Part shown: positions 34,090 to 41,496 of the stretch, in pieces
Layout of the letters: the number at the start of each line of letters is the position of its first letter
How positions within the stretch are numbered: the first letter of the stretch is position 1
Made by a program: the position numbers and the translations under genes
The notes under the pieces: generated by a model
What the model saw: only the letters and a program-made list of their open reading frames with translations
Database searches by the model: none
Told to the model about the DNA's origin: nothing
Origin: Streptomyces cinerochromogenes
Lineage (GTDB): Bacteria; Actinomycetota; Actinomycetes; Streptomycetales; Streptomycetaceae
Assembly (NCBI RefSeq): GCF_014648635.1
Contig: NZ_BMRM01000012.1
Coordinates: 242,825 to 306,824, forward strand
Direction: 5' to 3'
Length of the DNA stretch: 64,000 nt

Positions 34090-35253
34090 GTGAGTTCCCC
34101 AGATCCGCAGGTTCGCGCAGCGCGAAACCCCTCAACCCACCCATCGCCCGACCACCGTCCCTCGACGACGGCGCTCCGCGCCGGCGAGACGACTGCCGCG
34201 CGCGGACCCGTCGTCGCGGTGACCGGCGCCGCCACCGGGGTCGGCGCCCTGCTCACCGAGCGGCTCGCCGCCTGTGCGGAGATCAAACAGGTCGTCGCCA
34301 TCGACGAGCGGCGCGGCGAGTGCGCCGACGCCGAGTGGCACATCCTCGACGTGCGCGACCCCGCCATCGCGGACAAGCTGCGGGGCGCCGACGTGGTCGT
34401 CCACCTCGCGCTCGACCTGGACCTGGAGACCGATCCGGCGGCGCGCACCGCTTACAACGTCCGGGGGACCCAGACCGTACTGACCGCCGCCGCCGCGGCC
34501 GGGGTGCACCGCGTGGTGCTGTGCACCTCGGCGATGGTCTACGGCGCGCTGCCGGACAACGAGCTGCCCCTGTCGGAGGACGCCGAGCTGCGCGCGACCG
34601 CCGAGGCGACCGGGGTCGGGGACCTGCTGGAGATCGAGCGACTGGCGCGCCGCGCGCCGCGCGCGCACCCGGGGCTCAACGTCACCGTGGTCCGTCCGGC
34701 CGTCCTGGTCGGCGGCACCGACACCGCGCTGACCAGGTACTTCGAGTCGCCGCGGCTGCTCGTCGTCGCCGGCTCGCGGCCCGCGTGGCAGTTCTGCCAT
34801 GTCGAGGACCTGTGCAGCGCCCTGGAGTACGCCGTCCTGGAGAAGGTCGACGGGGAGCTGGCCGTCGGCTGCGACGGCTGGCTGGAGCAGGAGGAGGTCG
34901 AGGAGCTGAGCGGGATCCGGCGCATGGAGCTGCCGTCGGCGGTCGCGCTCGGCGCGGCGGCCCGGCTGCACCGGATCGGACTCACCCCGTCCCCGGCGGG
35001 CGACCTCGCCTACACGATGTATCCCTGGGTGGTCAGCGGCAGCCGGCTGCACGACGCCGGGTGGCGGCCGAAGTGGACCAACGAGGAGGTGCTCGCCGAG
35101 CTGCTGGAGGAGGTGGCCGGGCGGCACACCGTGGCCGGGCGGCGGCTCGGGCGCAAGGACGCGACGGCGGCCGGCGCGGCGGGCGCGACGGTCGCTCTGC
35201 TGGGCGCGGCGGCGGTCGTACGGCGGGCCCGCAAGGCCCGGCGGCGCGTGTGA
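34090..35253 (+). CDS. NAD-dependent epimerase/SDR family oxidoreductase
   Basis: A 387-residue extended SDR from GTG 34090 (GGAG upstream). The N-terminal 35 residues are polar; the Rossmann motif is TGAATGVG near residues 44-51. The active-site Ser is in LCTSAMVYG, where the Tyr is followed by GALPD instead of the usual Tyr-xxx-Lys, so the catalytic Lys is missing or displaced. The last 30 residues hold an Ala/Gly/Val-rich hydrophobic helix followed by Arg/Lys (RRARKARRR), a likely C-terminal membrane anchor. The protein may therefore be a membrane-tethered, possibly non-catalytic SDR. Substrate unknown. Confidence 0.82.
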   Translation: MSSPDPQVRAARNPSTHPSPDHRPSTTALRAGETTAARGPVVAVTGAATGVGALLTERLAACAEIKQVVAIDERRGECADAEWHILDVRDPAIADKLRGADVVVHLALDLDLETDPAARTAYNVRGTQTVLTAAAAAGVHRVVLCTSAMVYGALPDNELPLSEDAELRATAEATGVGDLLEIERLARRAPRAHPGLNVTVVRPAVLVGGTDTALTRYFESPRLLVVAGSRPAWQFCHVEDLCSALEYAVLEKVDGELAVGCDGWLEQEEVEELSGIRRMELPSAVALGAAARLHRIGLTPSPAGDLAYTMYPWVVSGSRLHDAGWRPKWTNEEVLAELLEEVAGRHTVAGRRLGRKDATAAGAAGATVALLGAAAVVRRARKARRRV

Positions 35254-35348
35254 GCCACGGGCGCTGTACGAGCCTCCAAAGCGCCCCGCGCGCGTGCCGG
35301 GCGAAACTCGTATTCCCCGTTGCCGGACCCGTACGGCACGATGGACGC

Positions 35349-35810
35349 ATGGCACACACGAACGACCACCCGGGTGAGCGGGCGGCTCAGGATCCCATCA
35401 AGCTGATCGGCATCCGCGAGACGCCGCTCTCCGTGGACGAGGTGTTCCGGGCCGTCGGGGACGACGCGGCCGGGGGCGTCGCGCTGTTCGTGGGCACCGT
35501 GCGCAACCACGACGGAGGCGCCGACGTGGACGCGCTCGGGTACTCGTGCCACCCCAGCGCCGAGGCCGAGATGCGGCGCATCGCCGAGAAGGTCGTCGCC
35601 GACTTCCCCGTGCGGGCGCTGGCCGCCGTGCACCGGGTGGGGGACCTGCGGGTGGGGGACCTCGCCGTCGTCGTCGCCGTGGCCTGCCCGCACCGCGGGG
35701 AGGCCTTCGAGGCCTGCCGCAAGCTGATCGACGACCTCAAGCACGAGGTGCCCATCTGGAAGCACCAGAAGTTCTCGGACGGCACGGAGGAGTGGGTCGG
35801 CGCCTGCTGA
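35349..35810 (+). CDS. moaE: MoaE: molybdopterin synthase catalytic (large) subunit
   Basis: A 153-residue MoaE protein. The conserved GVALFVGTVRNHDGG opening strand and the C-terminal HEVPIWKHQKFSDGTEEW carry the catalytic Lys residues that bind the precursor and the MoaD thiocarboxylate. With MoaD it inserts the two sulfurs of molybdopterin. MoaD must be charged by a MoeZ/MoeB enzyme, so this gene works downstream of moeZ at 2489. ATG 35349 is six bases after CACGAT and lacks a Shine-Dalgarno, so a leaderless mRNA is possible. An upstream in-frame extension overlaps the SDR gene and is not used. Confidence 0.93.
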   Translation: MAHTNDHPGERAAQDPIKLIGIRETPLSVDEVFRAVGDDAAGGVALFVGTVRNHDGGADVDALGYSCHPSAEAEMRRIAEKVVADFPVRALAAVHRVGDLRVGDLAVVVAVACPHRGEAFEACRKLIDDLKHEVPIWKHQKFSDGTEEWVGAC

Positions 35811-35847
35811 CACCGGCCCCGCCGAGGCCGGCCGAAGCCCACCGCCC

Positions 35848-35961
35848 CCGGCCGCACCCTCGGCCGCCGTCCGGACCGCACCTCCCGTCCCTCCGGCCGC
35901 ACCCTCGGCCGTCACCCCGACCGCACCTCCCGTTCCCCCCGGCCGCACCCTCGGTCGCCAC
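35848..35961 (+). repeat. 45-bp tandem repeat (about 2.5 copies) downstream of moaE
   Basis: A unit beginning CCGGCCGCACCCTCGG starts at 35848, 35893 and 35939 (periods 45 and 46) with a second conserved part ACCGCACCTCCCGT. It is intergenic, shows no dyad symmetry and encodes no supported gene. Confidence 0.8.
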
Positions 35962-36098
35962 CCGAGTCCCTCCGGTCACATTGGGCCAACCGTGCAGTCC
36001 GGTTGCGTAACCGCCCCCCTGGCGTGAGCGTTGTCGGTGCGGATGGTTAATCTGCTGATCAGTCAGTTGCGGACGCTCATGGCGTATGGGAGGTCGGC

Positions 36099-36272
36099 AT
36101 GGGGGTGCTTGTCTGGCTGCTGATCCCGCTCATGGCCGCGATCGGTGGTGGGCTGTGGGGCAGTTGGGCCAATCGGACCCGCAAGGCCCGCAGTGATGGT
36201 CCTGAGCTGGATGGATACGCCCGGTTCCGCGAAGCCATGGAGAAGTCGCACCCGGGCGCGCGCGGCGCGTGA
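36099..36272 (+). CDS. 57-aa single-pass membrane protein
   Basis: A short gene with ATG 36099 and a strong ribosome site (GGGAGG, 36088-36093). The product starts with a hydrophobic helix of about 20 residues (VLVWLLIPLMAAIGGGLWG), then a short basic segment and a polar C-terminal tail containing DGYARFREAME. It therefore looks like a tail-exposed inner-membrane protein. Position and type match a conserved small gene before the PDZ-Lon protease in Streptomyces. The function is unknown; it could be a partner or regulator of the protease 50 bases downstream (inference). Confidence 0.78.
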   Translation: MGVLVWLLIPLMAAIGGGLWGSWANRTRKARSDGPELDGYARFREAMEKSHPGARGA

Positions 36273-36322
36273 CCGGGGTGCCCTGACGGTGCGCTGACAG
36301 AGGCGTCCCGTACTGTCGAGAC

Positions 36323-37420
36323 ATGCCACGCCGCACCGCGACGATGCTCGCCTCGACCCTGATGCTGATCGCGCTCCTGTGCGCGGGAGTCCTCATCCCC
36401 GTGCCGTACGCGGAGATGTCCCCCGGCCCGACCGTGAACACGCTCGGGGACCACGACGGCGAGCCGGTGCTGCAGATCTCCGGACACAAGACCTACCCGG
36501 CGGACGGCCATCTGAACATGACCACCGTCCGGGTCACCAGCGCCGCCTACCGGATGAACCTCGTCGAGGCCGTCTACGGCTGGCTCGCCCACGACAGCAA
36601 GATCGTCCCGCACGACACGCTCTACCCGGACGGCAAGACGGAGGAGCAGTCCACCCAGGAGAACGCCGAGGAGTTCAGCCAGTCCCAGGAGAGCGCCAAG
36701 GTCGCCGCCCTGAAGGAGCTGGGCGTCCCGGTGAAGTCCTGGGTGATCGTCTCCACCGTCGTCAAGGGCTCCCCGGCCGAGGGCAGGCTGCACGCCGGCG
36801 ATGTGATCAAGGCCGTCGACGGTACGGCGGTCAAGCAGCCGTCCGACGTCGCCAAGCTGGTGACCAAGCACAAGCCCGGGCAGAAGGTCGTCTTCACCGT
36901 CGTCCCCGCCAAGGACCAGGAGGCCGCCGAGAAGGCCCACAAGACGGCCACCCGCACGCAGGACGTCACGATCACGACCGCGGCCTCCGACGACACCGGG
37001 GCCAAGCGGGCCATCGTCGGCATCTCCGCCGGGACCGACCACACCTTCCCGTTCACCATCGACATCAAGCTCGCCGACGTCGGCGGGCCCAGCGCCGGCC
37101 TGATGTTCGCCCTCGGCATCTACGACAAGCTCACCCCGGGCAACCTCACCGGCGGCAGGTTCGTCGCCGGCACCGGCACCATCGACGACAACGGCACGGT
37201 CGGCCCGATCGGCGGCATCGAGATGAAGACCGTCGGCGCGCGCAGCAAGGGCGCCCGGTACTTCCTGACGCCCGCCGACAACTGCGCGGCGGCCGCCAAG
37301 GACACCCCGAGCGGGCTCACCCTGGTCCGGGTCAAGACCATCGGCGACGCGCTCGACGCGCTGAAGGACATCCGCAGCGGGGACACGGCAGGCCTGCCCA
37401 CGTGCACCACCAAGGGCTGA
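36323..37420 (+). CDS. Membrane-anchored PDZ and Lon-like (S16) serine protease
   Basis: A 365-residue protein: an N-terminal membrane anchor or signal helix (residues 7-25), a long extracytoplasmic part with a PDZ domain (WVIVSTVVKGSPAEGRLHAGD, about residues 140-205), and a C-terminal Lon-type proteolytic domain. The Ser/Lys dyad is in GGPSAGLMFAL (Ser near 257) and GGIEMKTVGA (Lys near 300). It lacks the ATPase domain of Lon and resembles the YlbL family. It probably processes or degrades proteins outside the membrane. ATG 36323 is six bases after TACTGT, suggesting a leaderless mRNA. Its mycobacterial homologue sits in the same order with UPF0182. Confidence 0.9.
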   Translation: MPRRTATMLASTLMLIALLCAGVLIPVPYAEMSPGPTVNTLGDHDGEPVLQISGHKTYPADGHLNMTTVRVTSAAYRMNLVEAVYGWLAHDSKIVPHDTLYPDGKTEEQSTQENAEEFSQSQESAKVAALKELGVPVKSWVIVSTVVKGSPAEGRLHAGDVIKAVDGTAVKQPSDVAKLVTKHKPGQKVVFTVVPAKDQEAAEKAHKTATRTQDVTITTAASDDTGAKRAIVGISAGTDHTFPFTIDIKLADVGGPSAGLMFALGIYDKLTPGNLTGGRFVAGTGTIDDNGTVGPIGGIEMKTVGARSKGARYFLTPADNCAAAAKDTPSGLTLVRVKTIGDALDALKDIRSGDTAGLPTCTTKG

Positions 37421-37437
37421 GCGGACCGTGACACGGC

Positions 37438-37471
37438 CGGGGGCGCTCCCTGATCACCAGGGGCGCCCCCG
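37438..37471. terminator. Hairpin between the PDZ-Lon gene and a convergent gene
   Basis: A 9-bp stem (37438-37446 with 37463-37471) extended by a 4-bp inner stem lies between convergent stops at 37420 and 37493. It should act in both directions. Confidence 0.72.
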
Positions 37472-37492
37472 TCGCCGTACCGGAAGAGGACC

Positions 37493-38035
37493 TCAGTCCG
37501 CGAACGTGGCCGCCAGCGCCTCCGCCAGCCCCGGCACCAGGTCCGGGCCGGTCAGGACCTCCGTCGGGGAGTCCTTCTCGCGCAGCCGCAGCGCCGACTC
37601 GCGGCCGCCGTCGCGCAGCACCGCGACCGTCATCCGGACCTCCTGGCGCTCGGGGTGGTCGGCCACCCACTTGGCCAGCTTGGCCTCGCTCAGGCCCTGC
37701 GGGACCTGGGCCTCGGCGGACGGCGGCAGCATCAGGCGCTCCACCGAGAGCGCGCAGCCGACCACGGCGTCGGGCCAGGCGATGGTGCCGAGGAATTCGT
37801 CGAGCGGCTTGCCGGACGGGACCTCGTCCTGCTCGATCGGGGTGAGACCGGCGGTCTCGGACTCGTCCTCCAGGCCCAGCTGGGCCGCGAGCGAGGGTTC
37901 CTGAGCACGCAGCCGTGCGGTGTCTACGAGGGCGAAGAGGCGAGCGGGCTGGTCCCAGCCGAGGCCGGAGACGTACTCGTCGATTTCGAGCACGGCCCGG
38001 GTGAGCGGGCTCGCTGCCATGGGAGTGTTGGACAT
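37493..38035 (-). CDS. Conserved actinobacterial protein (probably PPA1309 family)
   Basis: A 180-residue soluble, acidic, mostly helical protein with no catalytic motif that I can name. Conserved-looking segments are WPDAVVGCALSVERLMLPP and a C-terminal region rich in Leu and Ala. It occurs next to the UPF0182 and PDZ-Lon genes in Streptomyces. ATG 38035 lies seven bases after a -10-like CAGGAT on the minus strand (38048-38043), so it may be leaderless. It diverges from the UPF0182 gene, sharing the spacer that contains a SigR-type promoter for that gene. Function unknown. Confidence 0.78.
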   Translation of the reverse strand: MSNTPMAASPLTRAVLEIDEYVSGLGWDQPARLFALVDTARLRAQEPSLAAQLGLEDESETAGLTPIEQDEVPSGKPLDEFLGTIAWPDAVVGCALSVERLMLPPSAEAQVPQGLSEAKLAKWVADHPERQEVRMTVAVLRDGGRESALRLREKDSPTEVLTGPDLVPGLAEALAATFAD

Positions 38036-38068
38036 GGTCACAATCCTGCCTCGTTCCCGGCCGGAATC

Positions 38069-38095
38069 GGGAACCGAGTAAACCGTGAGTAAGTT
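38069..38095 (+). promoter_or_regulatory. SigR-type promoter for the UPF0182 gene (GGGAAC-N18-GTT)
   Basis: GGGAAC (38069-38074) is followed after exactly 18 bases by GTT (38093-38095). SigR tolerates C at the last -35 position. Transcription would begin near 38103, about 85 bases before the TTG start of the UPF0182 gene. Confidence 0.68.
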
Positions 38096-38187
38096 GCATA
38101 AGTGTGGGCCCGCGATCACGGGGGGCCACGGCGGGCCCGCGAACCCGAGGGCCTGACGGATCGACAGCGAACTTCGAGGTGCGCACC

Positions 38188-41163
38188 TTGGCTTTCCAGA
38201 TGCCGGACCGTGGCGGAGGCCCGACGGGGCCACGGATCAGAGCGGGCCGCCCGTCCCGGAGGGTCCGAGCCCTGCTCGTGACACTGGGCGTCCTTGCCGT
38301 CCTCGGCATGGCGTTCACGATGTTCGCGGGCTTCTGGACGGACTGGCTGTGGTACCGGTCGGTGCACTACTCGTCCGTGTTCACCACCACCCTGTCCACC
38401 AAGATCGGGCTGTTCTTCGTCTTCGGTCTGCTGATGGCGTCCGCGGTCGGCCTCAACATCTGGCTCGCGCACCGGCTGCGGCCCCCGCTCAGCGCCATGT
38501 CCATGGAGCAGCAGAGCCTCGACCGCTACCGCATGGCCATCGCGCCGTACAAGAAGTGGCTGCTGCTCGCGGTGACCGCCCTGGTCGGGCTGATCGCGGG
38601 CGCGTCGGCGTCCGGCCAGTGGCGGACCTGGCTGATGTGGGTGAACGGCGTGCCCTTCCACCAGAAGGACCCGCAGTTCCACCTGGACGTCTCCTTCTAC
38701 GCCTTCGACCTGCCCTGGTACCGCTTCCTGCTGGGCTTCGGCTTCGCCGCCGCCATCCTGTGCCTGATCGCCGCCGCGCTCACCCACTACCTGTACGGCG
38801 GGCTGCGCGTCACCAGCCCGGGCGCGCGTGCCACGGCCGCCGCGACCGGGCACCTGTCGGTGCTGCTCGGCATCTTCGTCGCCCTCAAGGCCGTCGCCTA
38901 CTGGCTCGACCGGTACGGCCTCGCGGTCAAGTCCAGCGACTTCAAGGCGACCGACAACTGGACCGGCCTGCGCTACGTCGACGCCAACGCCTACCTGCCG
39001 GCGAAGACGATCCTGTTCTGCATCGCCGTCATCTGCGCGCTGCTGTTCTTCGCCACGCTGTGGCGGCGCACCTGGCAGCTGCCGGTCATCGGCTTCGGCC
39101 TCATGGTGCTGTCCGCGATCCTGATCGGCGGCCTGTACCCGGCGATCGTGCAGAAGTTCCAGGTCCAGCCGAACGAGCAGGCGAAGGAGGCGCCGTACGT
39201 CCAGAAGAACCTGAAGGCGACCCGCGAGGCGTACGGCATCGACGACACCGAGGTCACCGAGTACGCGGGCAAGTCGACCACCACGGACAAGGCGAAGCTC
39301 CGCGACGACGCGAACGACGCGGCGAGCATCCGCATCCTGGACCCGAACATCGTCTCGCCGACGTTCCAGGTGCTCCAGCAGATGAAGAACTACTACGGCT
39401 TCCCGACCAACCTGGACGTCGACCGGTACCCCACCAAGGACGGCAAGGAGCAGGACACCGTCCTCGGCCTGCGCGAGCTGAACCTGGACGGCATCCCGAA
39501 GAACAACTGGATCAACGACCACTTCCGCTACACGCACGGCTACGGCGTGGTCGCCGCCAAGGGCACCGAGGCCAACCCCAACGGCGAGCCGGTCTTCACC
39601 GAGTACGACCTGCCGTCCCGCGGTGACCTCGGCACGTACCAGCAGCGGGTCTACTACGGCGAGAAGACCACCACCTACTCGATCGTCGGCGGTCCCCAGA
39701 AGGAGATCGACTACTCCGACAACAAGGGCGAGAAGACCACCAGCTACCGGGGCGGGAGCGGGGTCAACCTCGACAACCCGGTCAACCGGGCCGCGTACGC
39801 GGTGGCGTTCAACGAGCCGCAGATCCTCTACTCGGGCGCGATCGGCAAGGGTTCGCGGATCCTGTACAACCGCACGCCCAAGGAGCGCGTCGAGGCGGTC
39901 GCCCCCTGGCTGACCATCGACGGCGACGCCTACCCGGCCGTCGTCAAGGGCCGCATCCAGTGGATCGTGGACGCGTACACGACCACCAACGGCTATCCGT
40001 ACTCCTCCCGTACGACCCTCGGGGACACGACGGCCGACTCGCTGACGGCGACGAACAACTCGCGCGCGGTGGTGGCCCAGCAGAACCAGGTCAACTACAT
40101 CCGCAACTCGGTGAAGGCGACGGTCGACGCCTACACCGGCGACGTCAAGCTGTACGAGTGGGACACCAAGGACCCCGTGCTCAAGACCTGGATGAAGGCC
40201 TTCCCCGGCACTGTGGAGCCGCGCAGCGCGATCTCCGACGACCTGATGGACCACCTGCGCTACCCGCAGGACCTGTTCAAGGTGCAGCGCGAGCTGCTCA
40301 CCCGCTACCACGTGACGGACGCCGAGACCTTCCTCACCGGCAGCGAGGTGTGGCAGGTGCCGGACGACCCGACCAACAAGTCGGGCAACGCGGTGCCGCC
40401 CTACTACCTGAGCATGAAGATGCCGGACCAGACGCGGCAGGCGTTCTCGCTGTCGACGACGTTCACGCCCAACGGGCGGTACAACCTGAGCGCGTTCATG
40501 TCGGTCGACGCCGAGGCCGGCACGCCCGACTACGGCCGGATCAGAATCCTGAAACTGCCGACCAGCACGACCGTCGACGGACCGAAACAGGTCCAGAGCC
40601 AGTTCAACTCCGAACAGGACATCGCCGCCGCGATCAAACTCCTCAAGGGCGGCGACTCGGAGGTCGAGTACGGCAACCTGCTGACCGTGCCCCTGGACGG
40701 CGGCCTGCTCTATGTCGAACCCGTCTACGTACGCGGTGGTGGTCTGAAGTACCCGTTGCTGCGCAAGGTGTTGGTCACCTACGAGGGCGAGACCGCGTTC
40801 GAGAACACGCTCGGCGAGGCGCTCGACAAGGTCTTCGGTACGAAGAGTTCGGCCACCGAGCCGCCGGGGACCGGCACCACCAACCCGCCGGGCACCGCCA
40901 ACCCCACCGTCAGGCAGGCCCTGGAGGACGCCCAGAAGGCCTTCGACGCCGGGCAGAAGGCGCTGAAGGAAGGGCCGGACTGGGACGCGTACGCCAAGGC
41001 GCAGAAGGAGCTCCAGGACGCGCTGAAGCGGGCCGAGGAAGCCCAGTCCAAGGCCGGCGAGACCGGCGGGAAGGCCGGCGAGAGGACCGGCGGCAAGAAC
41101 GGCGACAAGGCCGCGACCGGCGACAAGGCCGGTGACAGGACCGGCGGCAAGAACGGAAATTGA
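38188..41163 (+). CDS. UPF0182 family large membrane protein
   Basis: About 991 residues from TTG 38188, which has GAGG 8 bases upstream and gives the usual family N-terminus (AFQMPDRGGG). Seven or so membrane helices fill the first 330 residues (for example LLVTLGVLAVLGMAFTMFAG and WLLLAVTALVGLIAGASA). A large extracytoplasmic domain follows, with a conserved DLPSRGDLG and MSVDAEAGTPDYG. The last 90 residues are a charged coiled coil and a Gly/Lys/Asp repeat tail (GGKNGDKA type). The function is unknown; an essential-looking homologue sits beside PDZ-Lon in mycobacteria. A longer GTG start at 38104 is possible but has no ribosome site. A SigR-type promoter lies upstream. Confidence 0.88.
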   Translation: MAFQMPDRGGGPTGPRIRAGRPSRRVRALLVTLGVLAVLGMAFTMFAGFWTDWLWYRSVHYSSVFTTTLSTKIGLFFVFGLLMASAVGLNIWLAHRLRPPLSAMSMEQQSLDRYRMAIAPYKKWLLLAVTALVGLIAGASASGQWRTWLMWVNGVPFHQKDPQFHLDVSFYAFDLPWYRFLLGFGFAAAILCLIAAALTHYLYGGLRVTSPGARATAAATGHLSVLLGIFVALKAVAYWLDRYGLAVKSSDFKATDNWTGLRYVDANAYLPAKTILFCIAVICALLFFATLWRRTWQLPVIGFGLMVLSAILIGGLYPAIVQKFQVQPNEQAKEAPYVQKNLKATREAYGIDDTEVTEYAGKSTTTDKAKLRDDANDAASIRILDPNIVSPTFQVLQQMKNYYGFPTNLDVDRYPTKDGKEQDTVLGLRELNLDGIPKNNWINDHFRYTHGYGVVAAKGTEANPNGEPVFTEYDLPSRGDLGTYQQRVYYGEKTTTYSIVGGPQKEIDYSDNKGEKTTSYRGGSGVNLDNPVNRAAYAVAFNEPQILYSGAIGKGSRILYNRTPKERVEAVAPWLTIDGDAYPAVVKGRIQWIVDAYTTTNGYPYSSRTTLGDTTADSLTATNNSRAVVAQQNQVNYIRNSVKATVDAYTGDVKLYEWDTKDPVLKTWMKAFPGTVEPRSAISDDLMDHLRYPQDLFKVQRELLTRYHVTDAETFLTGSEVWQVPDDPTNKSGNAVPPYYLSMKMPDQTRQAFSLSTTFTPNGRYNLSAFMSVDAEAGTPDYGRIRILKLPTSTTVDGPKQVQSQFNSEQDIAAAIKLLKGGDSEVEYGNLLTVPLDGGLLYVEPVYVRGGGLKYPLLRKVLVTYEGETAFENTLGEALDKVFGTKSSATEPPGTGTTNPPGTANPTVRQALEDAQKAFDAGQKALKEGPDWDAYAKAQKELQDALKRAEEAQSKAGETGGKAGERTGGKNGDKAATGDKAGDRTGGKNGN

Positions 41164-41204
41164 TCAAGGTCCCCTCGCGCCGTGGTACGGTTGACCAGCA
41201 ACGG

Positions 41205-41278
41205 CGCGGGGTGGAGCAGCTCGGTAGCTCGCTGGGCTCATAACCCAGAGGTCGCAGGTTCAAATCCTGTCCCCGCTA
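41205..41278 (+). tRNA. Initiator tRNA-fMet (CAT), copy 1
   Basis: A 74-base cloverleaf with anticodon CAT at 41239-41241. The first base C does not pair with the opposite U at position 72, and the anticodon stem ends with three G-C pairs (GGG/CCC), both hallmarks of initiator tRNA. CCA is not encoded. TACGGT at 41186-41191 is a likely -10, and a hairpin follows the gene. Confidence 0.96.
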
Positions 41279-41285
41279 CTGAAGT

Positions 41286-41320
41286 CGAAGGCCCGGATCC
41301 AACACGGATCCGGGCCTTCG
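41286..41320 (+). terminator. Terminator of the first initiator tRNA gene
   Basis: A perfect 15-bp stem (41286-41300 with 41306-41320) with loop AACAC starts seven bases after the tRNA. Confidence 0.88.
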
Positions 41321-41496
41321 TGGTGTGCGAGCGAACTCATGTGCGGAGGGGAGGGACGGCCGCGCCGCCGTGGGGAGTTGGGCGGGGTGTGTTTGACTTG
41401 TCTCCCTGTGGGCATGTCGACAAAACGCTGAAGTGACCTCACGGGCTGCGGTATACCGGGTGTACCCAGGTTGCAGGTGGTGCGACGATGGACGTT

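Noticed and set aside
35848..35961. Possible CRISPR array
   Set aside because: The repeats are contiguous with no unique spacers and there are no cas genes, so they are ordinary tandem repeats.
38116..40311. A 731-codon minus-strand open frame
   Set aside because: Antisense shadow of the UPF0182 gene, with no motif or ribosome site.
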